DNA from: Chloroflexota bacterium | GTDB taxonomy: Bacteria; Chloroflexota; Dehalococcoidia; DSTF01; JACRBR01 | NCBI GenBank assembly: GCA_028872875.1 | Contig: JAGWOC010000010.1 | Span: 1-62,241, forward strand | Direction: 5' to 3' | Length of the DNA: 62,241 bases | Shown: piece after piece, positions 1 to 9,816 of the stretch | Layout: every line of letters starts with the position of its first letter | Numbering within the stretch: the stretch's first letter is position 1 | The notes under the pieces: generated by a model | The model's input: the letters and a program-made list of their open reading frames with translations, nothing else | Databases searched by the model: none | Told to the model about the DNA's origin: nothing | Program-made: the position numbers and the translations under genes

Positions 1-2071
1 TGCTCCAGCGCGCCAGGCGCTGCGTCTTGCGCCAGAGCCGCGCCGGCTCCGGCAGGTCCGCCATCCCGAAGTCCCACGCAAGCCTGCCGCCGCCCGCGAG
101 CGCCAGCGCCAGGGCGCCAATCACGGCCAGCGGCAGCCACAGCGGCCAGCCGGGACCGCCCGCAGGCCGCGAGGCCGCGGCCGGCGCCGGCTTGCCAGAG
201 GCGCCGCCCAGCCCCGGGTCGAGCGCCAGCGCGCCGAGGTCGATCGGGTCCTTCGCGCGGCCCGGCGTGATCGCGCCGGCCGCCGCCTGCGGCGTGCCCG
301 GACGGTCGATCAGCGGCTGGCTCGGCGTCGGGCTGAACTCAACCCAGCCGATGGCGGGGAAGTACACCTCGGGCCAGGTGAAGGCGTTCCGCTCCGTGAG
401 CTGGTAGGTGTCGGACGTACCCTGCCGCGCGCTCGGGTCGATGGCGTAGCCCGTCGCGACGCGCGCCGGGATGCCCAGCGTCCGCAGCATCACCGCCATC
501 GCCGAGGCGTGGTAGTCGAAGTAGCCGCGCCGTGCGTCGAACAGGAAGTAGTCGACGCTGTCCTGCCCGGGCGGCGCCGCGGGCACGCTGTAGTCGATGG
601 GGAACGTGCGCAGGTAGCGCTCGATCGCGGCCGCCGCGTCGTACGGCGTGGCGGCGCCCGCCGTCACCTGCTCCGCCTTGGTGCGCACGCGCTCCGGCAG
701 GTTGGCGGGCAGCGACAGGTAGCGCTGGCGCACCCACACCGGGTACTGGCTGCCGGCCGCGCGCAACTGGTCGATCGACGCGATGTTCACGCTGCCCGTC
801 ACGGAGTACGCATCGCCGTTCTTCAATTGCCCCTGCGGCTTGAGCGACGTGACGTCGCGCGGGTTGGCGCCGATCCGCGCCTCGCTCGGTGCGCTCGCCT
901 GCACCGGCTGCCCGAGGCTGAAGAGCACGCCGTTGTTGCCCCCCTCGACCTTCACGTTGACCGTCACCTGCTGCCGCGCGCCGGCGGCGTTCGCCTGCGA
1001 TACGTCGGTGGTCGCCCCGGGCGGCAGCGGCACGTTGCCGTCGATGTTCACCTTCCAGCCGTTCGAGGTGTACTGGTCGAACGACTGCGCGCGCAGGAAC
1101 GCCGCCATCTGCGGCGTCAGCTTGACGTTCAGCTCCACCGCCTGGCGGCCGCTGAGCTTGATCGCGCCCTGCAGCGCCAGCATGTCCTGCAGGTTGTGGA
1201 TCTCGATCGGCTTCTTCGCGTTGAGCGAAACGAAGAGGCGCGCGAACGGCGCGAGGCGTTCCGTGTACGGTGCGGCAAAGTCGCGCCAGCGCTGGCTCGC
1301 CGTCGCCGAGCGGTCGGCCAGCGGCATCAGCCAGACCGCGCCGAGCAGCGCCAGCGTCACCCAGAACGTCGCGTTCAGCACGGAGAGGCTGATGAACTCC
1401 GGGTAGCGGACGCCGCCACGCTCCCATTCCGCCTCCTTGCGTGCCACGTGCATCCGCATCAGCAGGAGGACGGCGCCGAAGACGAAGACGACGAAGGCGT
1501 AGCTGAACTGCCCCGGCAGGAAGCTGATGTTCCACATCAGCGCCGTACCGCCCGGCACCAGCCCCAGCCACGGATTGCGCCAGCGGAAGATCGCCCACGA
1601 CGAGAAGAACGTGCCCACCCACATCAGCACGAGCGTCAGCACGATGAACGGCAGCGGGTCCGAGCTGATGCCGTTGTTGGTCACCGCGTACCACCAGATG
1701 TGCATCCGGTCGAGCAGGTTGTCCGTCCGGACGTACAGCGAGTGCCCCGGCAGGACCGCCATGAGCTGCAGGTACACCAGCGTCGCGCCGATGAGCAGCG
1801 CCGCCGGCAGCAGCACCAGCCCGCGCCAGTGCAGGCGCGACAGCAGGTAGCCGGCGAGCAGCGCCGCCAGCCCCATCGGGTACAGCGACGGCATGTGGTT
1901 GACCCAGTGCGCGCTGTCGATGGACTGCACGACACTGAGGAAGACGACGGCCGTGATGAGCAGGGTGAGCCAGTCCTCCCACGGGACGATCGCGCTCAGG
2001 CGGTCGTCGTCCGTGGGGCCCGCCTCGGCCTCGCGCCGCTGGAAGATCTGGTCCCAGTTGGCCTCACGCAT
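1..2071 (-). CDS. Membrane protein with DUF3488/TgpA-type N-terminus and degenerate transglutaminase-like domain (3' end cut by window)
   Basis: The reading frame starts with ATG at 2071 (MREANWDQIF) and runs off the left edge; 690 residues are visible. The first third has several hydrophobic segments, then a long extracytoplasmic part, a transglutaminase-like core at about residues 505-585 and another membrane helix at about 630-655. The core is recognised by GYFDYHASAMAVMLR, GIPARVATGYA and GWVEFSPTPS. In active family members the first motif is GYC, the second contains HAW and the third is FDPT. Here the Cys is Phe518, the His is Phe564 (AFTW) and the Asp is Ser580, so no catalytic triad is visible. 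The start overlaps the DUF58 gene by 8 bases, in a MoxR-DUF58-transglutaminase operon. The family is confident; activity is doubtful. Confidence 0.88.
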   Translation of the reverse strand, partial: MREANWDQIFQRREAEAGPTDDDRLSAIVPWEDWLTLLITAVVFLSVVQSIDSAHWVNHMPSLYPMGLAALLAGYLLSRLHWRGLVLLPAALLIGATLVYLQLMAVLPGHSLYVRTDNLLDRMHIWWYAVTNNGISSDPLPFIVLTLVLMWVGTFFSSWAIFRWRNPWLGLVPGGTALMWNISFLPGQFSYAFVVFVFGAVLLLMRMHVARKEAEWERGGVRYPEFISLSVLNATFWVTLALLGAVWLMPLADRSATASQRWRDFAAPYTERLAPFARLFVSLNAKKPIEIHNLQDMLALQGAIKLSGRQAVELNVKLTPQMAAFLRAQSFDQYTSNGWKVNIDGNVPLPPGATTDVSQANAAGARQQVTVNVKVEGGNNGVLFSLGQPVQASAPSEARIGANPRDVTSLKPQGQLKNGDAYSVTGSVNIASIDQLRAAGSQYPVWVRQRYLSLPANLPERVRTKAEQVTAGAATPYDAAAAIERYLRTFPIDYSVPAAPPGQDSVDYFLFDARRGYFDYHASAMAVMLRTLGIPARVATGYAIDPSARQGTSDTYQLTERNAFTWPEVYFPAIGWVEFSPTPSQPLIDRPGTPQAAAGAITPGRAKDPIDLGALALDPGLGGASGKPAPAAASRPAGGPGWPLWLPLAVIGALALALAGGGRLAWDFGMADLPEPARLWRKTQRLARWS

Positions 2072-3356
2072 CGCGCGTCCCCCGGCCGCCGCGCCGCGGT
2101 GGCGGCGCGCTCGCCTCGACGGGCGGTGCCGCGCCGAGCGCCGCCAGCAGGTCGTCGCTGCGCTGCACCATGTACGTGAACACGTCGATCGCCGCGAGCG
2201 ACGCGAACACGCCAAGCGAGCCCTCGACAGCGCCGAAGGTGCTCGGTTCGAGCAGGATGGCGGCGAGCTTGACGCCGCGCTGCTGCAACATGCCCATCGC
2301 CTCCACCCACGAGTCCCGCGTCGAGGGCGTGATGACGACGACCGTCGTGTGGCGGCCAAAGCGGCGGGACTCGCCCGTGAGCAGGTCCGCCAGCGGCACG
2401 TCGCCCCACGCCCGCGCCATCGCCAGGTCCTCGAGGATGCGCGTGTACTGCTGCACGCCGCGCTCCGCGTCCTCCGCGTCGAACTGGCGCCCGACCGAGA
2501 GGAAGCCGACGGTGCGGTTCGCCATCAGGAAGTAGCGTGCGACCGAGGCGGCGACGCGCACGCCGTACTCCTCCGTCGACTCGTCGCCCTCGCCGGCGTG
2601 GATGCCGCGCTCCATGTCCAGCACGATCCAGATGTCGCTGGCGGGGTCCAGCTCGAAGAGCTTCACCATCAGCTCGCCGGTGCGTGCCGTGCTCTTCCAG
2701 TGGATGCGGTTGAAGCTGTCGCCGAACTCGTACGGCCGCACCCCCGACGCGTTCGGCGTCACGTAGTGGGTGCGTCGCCGGAAGCGCCCCTCGCCTGGCA
2801 GGTTCGCCGCCGGCACGCTGAAGTTCGGCAGGTCGACGGCGCGCGGGTACACCAGCACGTTCTGCGCACGTCCGAACCGGCGCGTGACGCGGAACAGGCC
2901 GAACGGGTCGCCCGTCGTGACTTCGACCGGCCCGACGGCGTAGAGACCCCGCCGCCGCACGATCGAGTCCGCGCGCCAGGTCTTCGTGCCGCGCGCCGGC
3001 ACCGTGACGACGCGCTTGGCGCTGTGGCCCGGCATCTCGCTCGGGTCATCGACCTCGAGCCAGACCTTGGTGAACCAGCTCCTGTTGCGGATCGTGATCC
3101 GCTCCTCGAAGTGCCCGCCCTCCTGCAACCGGTCGGCGCTGCGGTCCGGCGCGACCTCGATCCCGAGGAGGTTGATGCGGGACCACAGGTACGCGACCGG
3201 CACGCCGACCAGCGCGACGTACGCCAGCCGCCACGTCAGCCAGAAGCCGGTGGAGAGCGCGATGACGATGCAGGAGACGAACAGGATCGCCACCGCGGTC
3301 AGCGAGCGGTGCGTGACGAAGAGTGAGCGCCAGAGCCGCGCGACTGGCCGCAGCAT
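2064..3356 (-). CDS. DUF58 domain protein (vWA-like)
   Basis: This 430-residue protein begins with two closely spaced hydrophobic segments at about residues 19-55. The C-terminal half carries the DUF58 signature: VRPYEFGDSFNRIHWKSTAR at about 215-235, followed by a hydrophobic strand ending in IVLDME, as in a von Willebrand A-like fold. DUF58 proteins are regularly encoded between a MoxR ATPase and a transglutaminase-like membrane protein, exactly as here, and are thought to assist assembly or folding of surface complexes; the exact function is unknown. It lies 9 bases after the MoxR stop and overlaps the next gene by 8 bases, so the three are almost certainly one transcript. Confidence 0.9.
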   Translation of the reverse strand: MLRPVARLWRSLFVTHRSLTAVAILFVSCIVIALSTGFWLTWRLAYVALVGVPVAYLWSRINLLGIEVAPDRSADRLQEGGHFEERITIRNRSWFTKVWLEVDDPSEMPGHSAKRVVTVPARGTKTWRADSIVRRRGLYAVGPVEVTTGDPFGLFRVTRRFGRAQNVLVYPRAVDLPNFSVPAANLPGEGRFRRRTHYVTPNASGVRPYEFGDSFNRIHWKSTARTGELMVKLFELDPASDIWIVLDMERGIHAGEGDESTEEYGVRVAASVARYFLMANRTVGFLSVGRQFDAEDAERGVQQYTRILEDLAMARAWGDVPLADLLTGESRRFGRHTTVVVITPSTRDSWVEAMGMLQQRGVKLAAILLEPSTFGAVEGSLGVFASLAAIDVFTYMVQRSDDLLAALGAAPPVEASAPPPRRGGRGTRDA

Positions 3357-3365
3357 CGTGCCGCG

Positions 3366-4349
<984 letters not shown>

Positions 4350-4422
4350 CCGGTCCTCCGGGCTCGCCGCTGGTGGCGCGCGTCACCCCCCGATACGCGC
4401 GCGGAGGGGACAAGGTTCTGCG

Positions 4423-4431
4423 AGTATAGCA
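4423..4431 (-). promoter_or_regulatory. Extended -10 promoter element for the moxR operon
   Basis: On the minus strand the sequence reads TGCTATACT, an extended -10 hexamer (TGn-TATACT), about 75 bases before the moxR ATG. No good -35 is seen at the expected distance, which is usual for extended -10 promoters. This is a motif match by eye only. Confidence 0.4.
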
Positions 4432-4567
4432 GTTGTCCGCCGCGCCGTTCCCGACGGATCGGCGACGCGATCCGTGCGCGAATACGACGCTCACAACTTC
4501 GTAACGGCCGTGGCGGCCCAAGTCAGGCGCCGCATCCGTGAAGGAGGCATCACGTGCGCACCGGAGC

Positions 4568-4583
4568 GCGGGCTTCAGCCCGC
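4568..4583. repeat. Short perfect inverted repeat in the moxR-thrC intergenic region
   Basis: The bases GCGGGCTTCAGCCCGC form a 7-base stem with a 2-base loop. This motif type is common between genes of GC-rich bacteria. It lies in the 288-base gap 4350-4637, downstream of the thrC stop (minus strand) and upstream of the moxR promoter, so it could help end thrC transcription, but there is no T tract. Apart from this and the -10 element I see nothing in the gap. Confidence 0.35.
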
Positions 4584-4637
4584 ACGGTCGCACGCCGCCC
4601 GCCCGATACTGGTTCACCCGGCCGGAGCGAGGCGGCG

Positions 4638-5747
4638 CTACGCCCAGCCCATCTCCCGCTCGATGGCGGCCATCTCGGCCGGCACGCGGTGGATCGCGGG
4701 CTCCGCGCGCAGCGCGGTCTCCGGGTCCTTGAGCCCGCTGCCCGTGATGATGCAGACGACCGTCTGCCCCGCGAAGCGCTGTCCCGCCGCCGCCGCCTTC
4801 AGGACGCCCGCCACGCATGCCGCCGACGCGGGCTCGCAGAAGATCCCTTCTTCGCGCGCCAGGCGCCCGTATGCGGCCAGGATCTCGTCGTCCGTGACGG
4901 CGCTGATGCTGCCGCCCGAGGCGTCGCGCGCCTCGATTGCCGTCTTCCACGAGGCGGGGTTGCCGATGCGGATCGCGGAGGCGACGGTCTGCGGGTCCTG
5001 GACGGGCGTGCCCTCGACCAGCGGCGCCGCACCGGCGGCCTGGAAGCCGAGCATGCGCGGACGGCGGCTCGTGCGCTCCAGCCGGTGGTACTCGACGAAC
5101 CCCTTCCAGTACGCCGTGATGTTGCCCGCGTTGCCGACCGGGATCGCCAGCACGTCCGGCGCGTCGTCCAGCGCGTCGGCGATCTCGAAGGCCGCCGTCT
5201 TCTGGCCCTCGATACGGAACGGGTTGACCGAGTTTACGAGCGCAATCGGGTGCCTCGCCGTGATCTCCCGGGCCACGCGCAGCGCCGCGTCGAAGTTGCC
5301 CTCGACCGCGATGATCTCGGCGCCGTGCACGACGCCCTGCGCCATCTTCCCGCGTGCGATCCCAGACGGGCTGCCCGGCTTGCCGCCGGGCACGATGACG
5401 TAGACCGCCAGTCCGTAGCGTCCCCCATAGGCGGCTGCCGACGCACTGGTGTTGCCGGTCGAGGCGCACATCAGCGCCGTCGCGCCGTCCTCGATCGCCT
5501 TGGCGACGGCCACGACCATGCCGCGGTCCTTGAACGACCCGGTCGGGTTGCAGCTTTCGAGCTTGAAGTACAGCTCCGCGCAGCCAACGTCCTTCTCGAT
5601 CGAGGTGGACCGCACGAGCGGCGTGTCGCCCTCGCCGAGCGAGATCAGCGGCGTGCGCGCGCTCAGCGGCAGGTGCTCGCCGTAGCGCCGGAGCACGCCG
5701 CGCGACGGCGCGTCGCCGTGCGTGCGGGAGGCGATGTCCGCGTTCAT
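4638..5747 (-). CDS. thrC: Threonine synthase
   Basis: This 369-residue protein is a fold-type II PLP enzyme converting O-phosphohomoserine to threonine. The PLP lysine lies in NPTGSFKDRGM at about residues 70-80, and the phosphate loop/nucleotide-contact region reads CASTGNTSASAAAYGGRYGL. GEGDTPL near the N-terminus and IPVGNAGNITAYWKGF are typical of the shorter bacterial ThrC (about 350-370 residues). Its ATG overlaps the stop of the coiled-coil gene by 4 bases, placing it last in the operon after homoserine dehydrogenase, the enzyme two steps earlier in the same pathway. No homoserine kinase gene is present in this window. Confidence 0.95.
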   Translation of the reverse strand: MNADIASRTHGDAPSRGVLRRYGEHLPLSARTPLISLGEGDTPLVRSTSIEKDVGCAELYFKLESCNPTGSFKDRGMVVAVAKAIEDGATALMCASTGNTSASAAAYGGRYGLAVYVIVPGGKPGSPSGIARGKMAQGVVHGAEIIAVEGNFDAALRVAREITARHPIALVNSVNPFRIEGQKTAAFEIADALDDAPDVLAIPVGNAGNITAYWKGFVEYHRLERTSRRPRMLGFQAAGAAPLVEGTPVQDPQTVASAIRIGNPASWKTAIEARDASGGSISAVTDDEILAAYGRLAREEGIFCEPASAACVAGVLKAAAAGQRFAGQTVVCIITGSGLKDPETALRAEPAIHRVPAEMAAIEREMGWA

Positions 5748-6769
5748 TCGTCGGTGTTCTTCAGGTAGGTCGACTGCGTGCGCAGCTCCTTGACGTCGCG
5801 GTCCAGCTCCTCCATGCGGCGGCGCTTCATGCGCTCGATCATCACGTTGAGCTTGAGGATCTGCTCCGTGAGCGTGCGCCGGTAGTCGAGCGTCGTCGCG
5901 TGCACGTGTTCGAGCCGCGCCTCGATCGCCTTCAGCCTCACGTCGATGTGCTGCGTCGATTCCTCCTGCCGCTCGAGCCGCAGGCGCGCGTCCTCCAGCG
6001 ACTCCTCGGCGTGCGAGGTGCGGTCCTCGAGCCGCTGGCGCTCGGCGCGGAGCAGCTCCACCCGCTCGGCGAGCAGCGGCAGCGCGCGGTACTCCTCCTG
6101 CTGCGCGTGCAGCTCCGTCTCCAGGCGTCCGGCCACCTCCTGCGCCAGCCGGACGCGCTCGGCGATGACGTCGTCCTCGCGCCGGAGGGCGCGGATGGCG
6201 GCCTCGCTCTCGCCGTGGAGCTGCTCGAGCCGCACGAGCGACTCGGCGCTGCGCGCGGACTTGCTCTCCACCGTCTCGACGCGCTGGTTGATGCCCTGGA
6301 GCTGGATGTGCGTGCGCGAGACCTCCTCCTGGTAGCGGCGGTTCCCCTCGTCGACGCTCGTCTGGCGCTCGCTCAGCCCCTCCGCGCGCCGCTCCAGGTC
6401 CTGCACGCGCTTGTAGAGGTCGTTCTTCTCGCCCTGGTCCCGCGCCCGCTCCTCCGCGTTCTGCCGTTCGAGCACCTCGAACTTGGTGTCGATCAGCACC
6501 TCGGCGTCCTGGATCCGGTCGAGGAGCCCGGAGACCTGCCGGAGCTGTTCCTGCATCGTCGGCAGGCCCATCGTCCTGGCCGCCATCTCGCGCAGCTTCG
6601 CTTCGGCGTCGCGCACCGTCTCGTTGATGTCGACGATCGCCGCCTGCGCCTGGTCGTTCTGCTGCTGCATGCGCCCGATCTGCGTCTTGAGCTGCGAGAT
6701 CTGGTCGTGCAGCCAGGTCATCAGGTCAGCGCTCGCGCGCGGGTCGCCCTGCGGCTCATGCATCGTCAT
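5744..6769 (-). CDS. Coiled-coil protein of unknown function between hom and thrC
   Basis: This 341-residue protein is almost entirely charged heptad-like sequence, rich in Glu, Arg, Gln and Leu, from about residue 15 to 335 (for example LHDQISQLKTQIGRMQQQND). No signal peptide, membrane segment or catalytic motif is visible. It overlaps homoserine dehydrogenase upstream and threonine synthase downstream by 4 bases on each side, so it must be translated with both. I do not recognise a named family. A structural or scaffolding role is possible, but a link to threonine synthesis rests only on position. Confidence 0.8.
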   Translation of the reverse strand: MTMHEPQGDPRASADLMTWLHDQISQLKTQIGRMQQQNDQAQAAIVDINETVRDAEAKLREMAARTMGLPTMQEQLRQVSGLLDRIQDAEVLIDTKFEVLERQNAEERARDQGEKNDLYKRVQDLERRAEGLSERQTSVDEGNRRYQEEVSRTHIQLQGINQRVETVESKSARSAESLVRLEQLHGESEAAIRALRREDDVIAERVRLAQEVAGRLETELHAQQEEYRALPLLAERVELLRAERQRLEDRTSHAEESLEDARLRLERQEESTQHIDVRLKAIEARLEHVHATTLDYRRTLTEQILKLNVMIERMKRRRMEELDRDVKELRTQSTYLKNTDE

Positions 6770-8061
6770 GCGTGCACCCTCAGCATCTGCTCGACGCCGC
6801 CGACGCCATCGAGGGCCGCGATCGCAGCGAGCGCGCCGCGCATCGACGCTTCCCGCGCGCCGTGCGTCATGATCACGACCTCCGCACCGCCTTCCGCTGC
6901 TTCCTTCTGGATCACCGACGCGATACTGATCTCCGCGTCCGCGAGCGCGCGCGCGATCTGCGCCAGCACACCCGGCCGGTCGGCGGCGCCGATGCGCAGA
7001 TAGTAGCGCGTCACGACGTCGTCCATGGGCATCACCGTCAGCCCCGCCTCGCGGCGTGACGAGTGCGGCCAGTAGACCTGGTTGCTGATGCTGACCGCCG
7101 CATCGAGCGCGTCGGCCACGACCGCCGATGTCGTCGGCAGCGACCCGGCCCCGGGGCCCTGGAAGAGCACGCGGTCCATCAGGTCGCCTTCGATCTGCAC
7201 GGCGTTCAGCGCCCCGTCGACCCGCGCCAGCAGCTCCTCTTGCGATACCAGGGCGGGGTGGACGCGGAGCTGCACGCGGTCGCCGTCCTTGCGCGCGACC
7301 GCCAGCAGCTTGATCGCGTACCCCAGGTCCCGCGCGTAGGCGAAGTCGGCGCCCGTGAGGCGCGTGATGCCCTCGCGGTGCACATCCTCGGGGTGCGCGT
7401 CCATGTGGAAGGCGAGCGTCGCCAGGATCGCCAGCTTGTACGCGGCGTCGATGCCCTCGACGTCGTCCGTCGGGTCGCTCTCGGCGTAGCCGAGGCGCTG
7501 CGCCTCGGCCAGCGCTTCGGCGAAGCCGCCGCCGCCCTTGCCCATCGACGTGAGGATGTAGTTCGTGGTGCCGTTGATGATCGCCGTGACGGCCACGATG
7601 TCGTTGGCCAGCAGGTCGCGCTTGAGCGGTGCGATGATCGGGATGCCGCCGCCGACGCTCGCCTCGTACAGCAGGTCGACGTTGTGCTCGCGCGCCAGCG
7701 CGAGCAGTTCGCCGCCGTGCTTCGCCATCACTTCCTTGTTGCCGGTGACGACGAACTTGCCGGCCGAGAGGGCCTCGCGCAGGTACGCATACGCCGGCTG
7801 CTCGCCGCCCATCACCTCGATGATCATCTCGACGCCGGGGTCCGCCAGCAGGTCGGCCGCGTCCGTCGTCAGCAGCGGCGCCTCGACCTCGAAACGGCGC
7901 TGCTTCTTGGGGTCGCGCACCAGCACGCGCCGCAGTGTCAGCGGGTAGCCGATCTGGCGCGCGTAGACATCGGCCTTCTCGTGCAGGATGCGGGCGACGC
8001 CGCTGCCGACCACGCCCAGGCCCATGAGGCCGATGCCGATGGCCCCGCGCTCACCGCCCAT
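6766..8061 (-). CDS. hom: Homoserine dehydrogenase with C-terminal ACT domain
   Basis: The 431-residue enzyme reduces aspartate semialdehyde to homoserine. The Rossmann motif is GLMGLGVVGSGVA near the N-terminus, and the family signature GTTNYILTSM and the substrate-binding region (GYAESDPTDDVEGIDAAYKL) are present. The last 85 residues form an ACT domain (RPGVLAQIARALADAEISI), the usual site of feedback by threonine. I chose the ATG at 8061, which overlaps the preceding gene by 11 bases; an upstream start at 8088 would add 9 residues and overlap by 38. The next two genes overlap by 4 bases each, ending with thrC. Confidence 0.95.
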   Translation of the reverse strand: MGGERGAIGIGLMGLGVVGSGVARILHEKADVYARQIGYPLTLRRVLVRDPKKQRRFEVEAPLLTTDAADLLADPGVEMIIEVMGGEQPAYAYLREALSAGKFVVTGNKEVMAKHGGELLALAREHNVDLLYEASVGGGIPIIAPLKRDLLANDIVAVTAIINGTTNYILTSMGKGGGGFAEALAEAQRLGYAESDPTDDVEGIDAAYKLAILATLAFHMDAHPEDVHREGITRLTGADFAYARDLGYAIKLLAVARKDGDRVQLRVHPALVSQEELLARVDGALNAVQIEGDLMDRVLFQGPGAGSLPTTSAVVADALDAAVSISNQVYWPHSSRREAGLTVMPMDDVVTRYYLRIGAADRPGVLAQIARALADAEISIASVIQKEAAEGGAEVVIMTHGAREASMRGALAAIAALDGVGGVEQMLRVHA

Positions 8062-9289
8062 TGCCGCCACCGGGCGCGACGGGCGCATTCGGGACCGGCG
8101 GATTGCCGGCCGGGGCCGTGGCCGCCGGCTGCGCGGCCGCGGTGCCTTGCGGCGCCGGGCTGGCGCCGGCGTGGGCGGTCGGATGCGGCGCCGGCGCGCT
8201 CGGGGCCGGCGCCGCCGCGGCGGTTGGCGTCGGCGGCGGCAGCGCCTTCAGGACCGAGATCAAGGCATCAGTTTGCGACGTCTGATCCCAGTGGTTGGTG
8301 ATGACCATCTTGGCCTGCATGTCGCTGAGCCACTTGCTGTACCGGCTGTTGACCTCGCCCGGCTTCTGCTGCGCCGTCAGGGGTTTGTCGGCGCGGTCGA
8401 CGAGGCGCACGACGTAGTACGTGGCAGCGCTCGACGAGCCCGCGGTGATGACGTCGCTGATCTGGCCGGGCTTCGCGGAGAAGGCGAATCCGCTGTACGC
8501 GGGGTTCATGTCGCCCTCGGTGGTGTAGTCGTGGAGGCCGCCCGTCGTCGCCTTGTTCGGCTCCGTCGAAACCTCCTTCGCGACCGTCGCCCAGTCCTGG
8601 CCGGCCTTGACGCGGAAGAGGGCCGCGTCCGCCGCTGCTTTCGTGGCGACCTGGATCACCTCGACCTTCGCTTGCGGTACGGTCGCCGGCAGCTCCTGCG
8701 TGATCTTCGCCCGGATCTTCCCCTCGATCATCTGGGCGAGCACCATGCGCCGGTACTCGTCCTCGTGGAGGCCCGAGCGCTGGAGGACGCCGCGGAACGC
8801 CGCGGCGAACTGCTGCAGGCTCGCATCCTTGGCGACGCCGATCTTCGTCCGCAGTTGGAGGTCGAAGTCGGCGGGCGAGATCTGGATGCCCTGGTCGCTC
8901 GGCCCGCGCGTCACGAGGACGATCTCGTCGAGCAGCTCCTGGTACACGGCCTGGGGAAGGCTGGCGAGGGCGGCCTGCGACTGGAGGTACGAGGGGTTCT
9001 GCTGCAGGTCGTACGCCATGCGGCGCTTCATCGCCAGGTAGCTGATCGAGATGCCGTCGGCCGCCAGCACCGTGCGATGGCGCGGCCGGATGACGGTGTA
9101 GTAGTAGCCGAATCCGATGAAGCCCGCGGCGATGAGGATGATCAGCGCCACGCCGCCCCAGAGCAGCAGCCGCGAGGCGCGGTCTGAGTCCAGCGCCACC
9201 ATGTCACGCAGGCCCGACCGCTTCCGGGGTAGCGGCCGCTTCGGTGGTGCCGGACGTGCGGGGCGGCCCCGCTTGCTCTCACTGCTCAT
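8051..9289 (-). CDS. Membrane-anchored parvulin-type peptidyl-prolyl isomerase (SurA/PrsA-like)
   Basis: This 412-residue protein has a basic, proline-rich N-terminus, one membrane helix at about residues 43-65 (LLLWGGVALIILIAAGFIGF) and an extracytoplasmic SurA-type N-domain. It then has a parvulin-like segment around 250-300, with GLHDYTTEGDMNP, FSAKPGQISDVI and YYVVRLVDR. The last 60 residues are an Ala/Pro tail. Such proteins help fold exported proteins at the outer face of the membrane. It is 63 bases after rpsR and overlaps hom, so it may be read with either group. The family is good; the enzyme's activity cannot be judged from sequence. Confidence 0.82.
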   Translation of the reverse strand: MSSESKRGRPARPAPPKRPLPRKRSGLRDMVALDSDRASRLLLWGGVALIILIAAGFIGFGYYYTVIRPRHRTVLAADGISISYLAMKRRMAYDLQQNPSYLQSQAALASLPQAVYQELLDEIVLVTRGPSDQGIQISPADFDLQLRTKIGVAKDASLQQFAAAFRGVLQRSGLHEDEYRRMVLAQMIEGKIRAKITQELPATVPQAKVEVIQVATKAAADAALFRVKAGQDWATVAKEVSTEPNKATTGGLHDYTTEGDMNPAYSGFAFSAKPGQISDVITAGSSSAATYYVVRLVDRADKPLTAQQKPGEVNSRYSKWLSDMQAKMVITNHWDQTSQTDALISVLKALPPPTPTAAAAPAPSAPAPHPTAHAGASPAPQGTAAAQPAATAPAGNPPVPNAPVAPGGGNGR

Positions 9290-9352
9290 CGTTCACCAAC
9301 CCGCCGCGGCCTCATCGGCGCGGGCTACGCGCACACGCTCCACTTGTCCGTC

Positions 9353-9754
9353 CTAGGTGCGGGCGGAGGAGGTGCTGCTCACCCGGATATGATCGGCGGT
9401 GTACGGGAGCAGCGCCAGATGGCGCGCCCGCTTGATCGCGATCGTCAACCGCCGCTGGTGGCGGGCGCAGTTGCCCGTCTTGCGGCGCGGTTCAATCTTT
9501 CCGCGATCGGAGATGAACCGGCGGAGCTTCATCGGTTCCTTGTAGTCAATGAAGTCGATCTTGTCCACGCAGAAGGCGCAGACCTTCTTGCGCTGCCCGA
9601 AGCGGCCCCGGCCGCCCCCTCCGCCGCGGCGGAACCCGCCCGCGGGTCGCTCCTCGGTCCGGCCGCCTTCGCTGGGCCGGGACGGCGCAGCCCCCGCGTT
9701 GGTGGGCGCCGCCGGAGCAGTCGGCTCGCTGCTCTCGCTCGTATCAGTCGTCAA
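9353..9754 (-). CDS. rpsR: 30S ribosomal protein bS18 with long N-terminal extension
   Basis: Residues 55-125 of this 133-residue protein are a standard bS18: [56 protein letters not shown]. The cysteine pattern (CAFC plus the later NC) is the zinc-binding type. bS18 is usually about 75-80 residues; here about 50 extra N-terminal residues are Ala/Pro/Ser-rich followed by a Gly/Arg stretch ([19 protein letters not shown]). It is the third gene of the conserved rpsF-ssb-rpsR operon. Confidence 0.95.
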   Translation of the reverse strand: MTTDTSESSEPTAPAAPTNAGAAPSRPSEGGRTEERPAGGFRRGGGGGRGRFGQRKKVCAFCVDKIDFIDYKEPMKLRRFISDRGKIEPRRKTGNCARHQRRLTIAIKRARHLALLPYTADHIRVSSTSSART

Positions 9755-9816
9755 TGTCCTGTGTCCTCCCTACCTCCGGGGCGGCGCATCGTGGATCCGC
9801 CGTCCCTCATCTTCGC

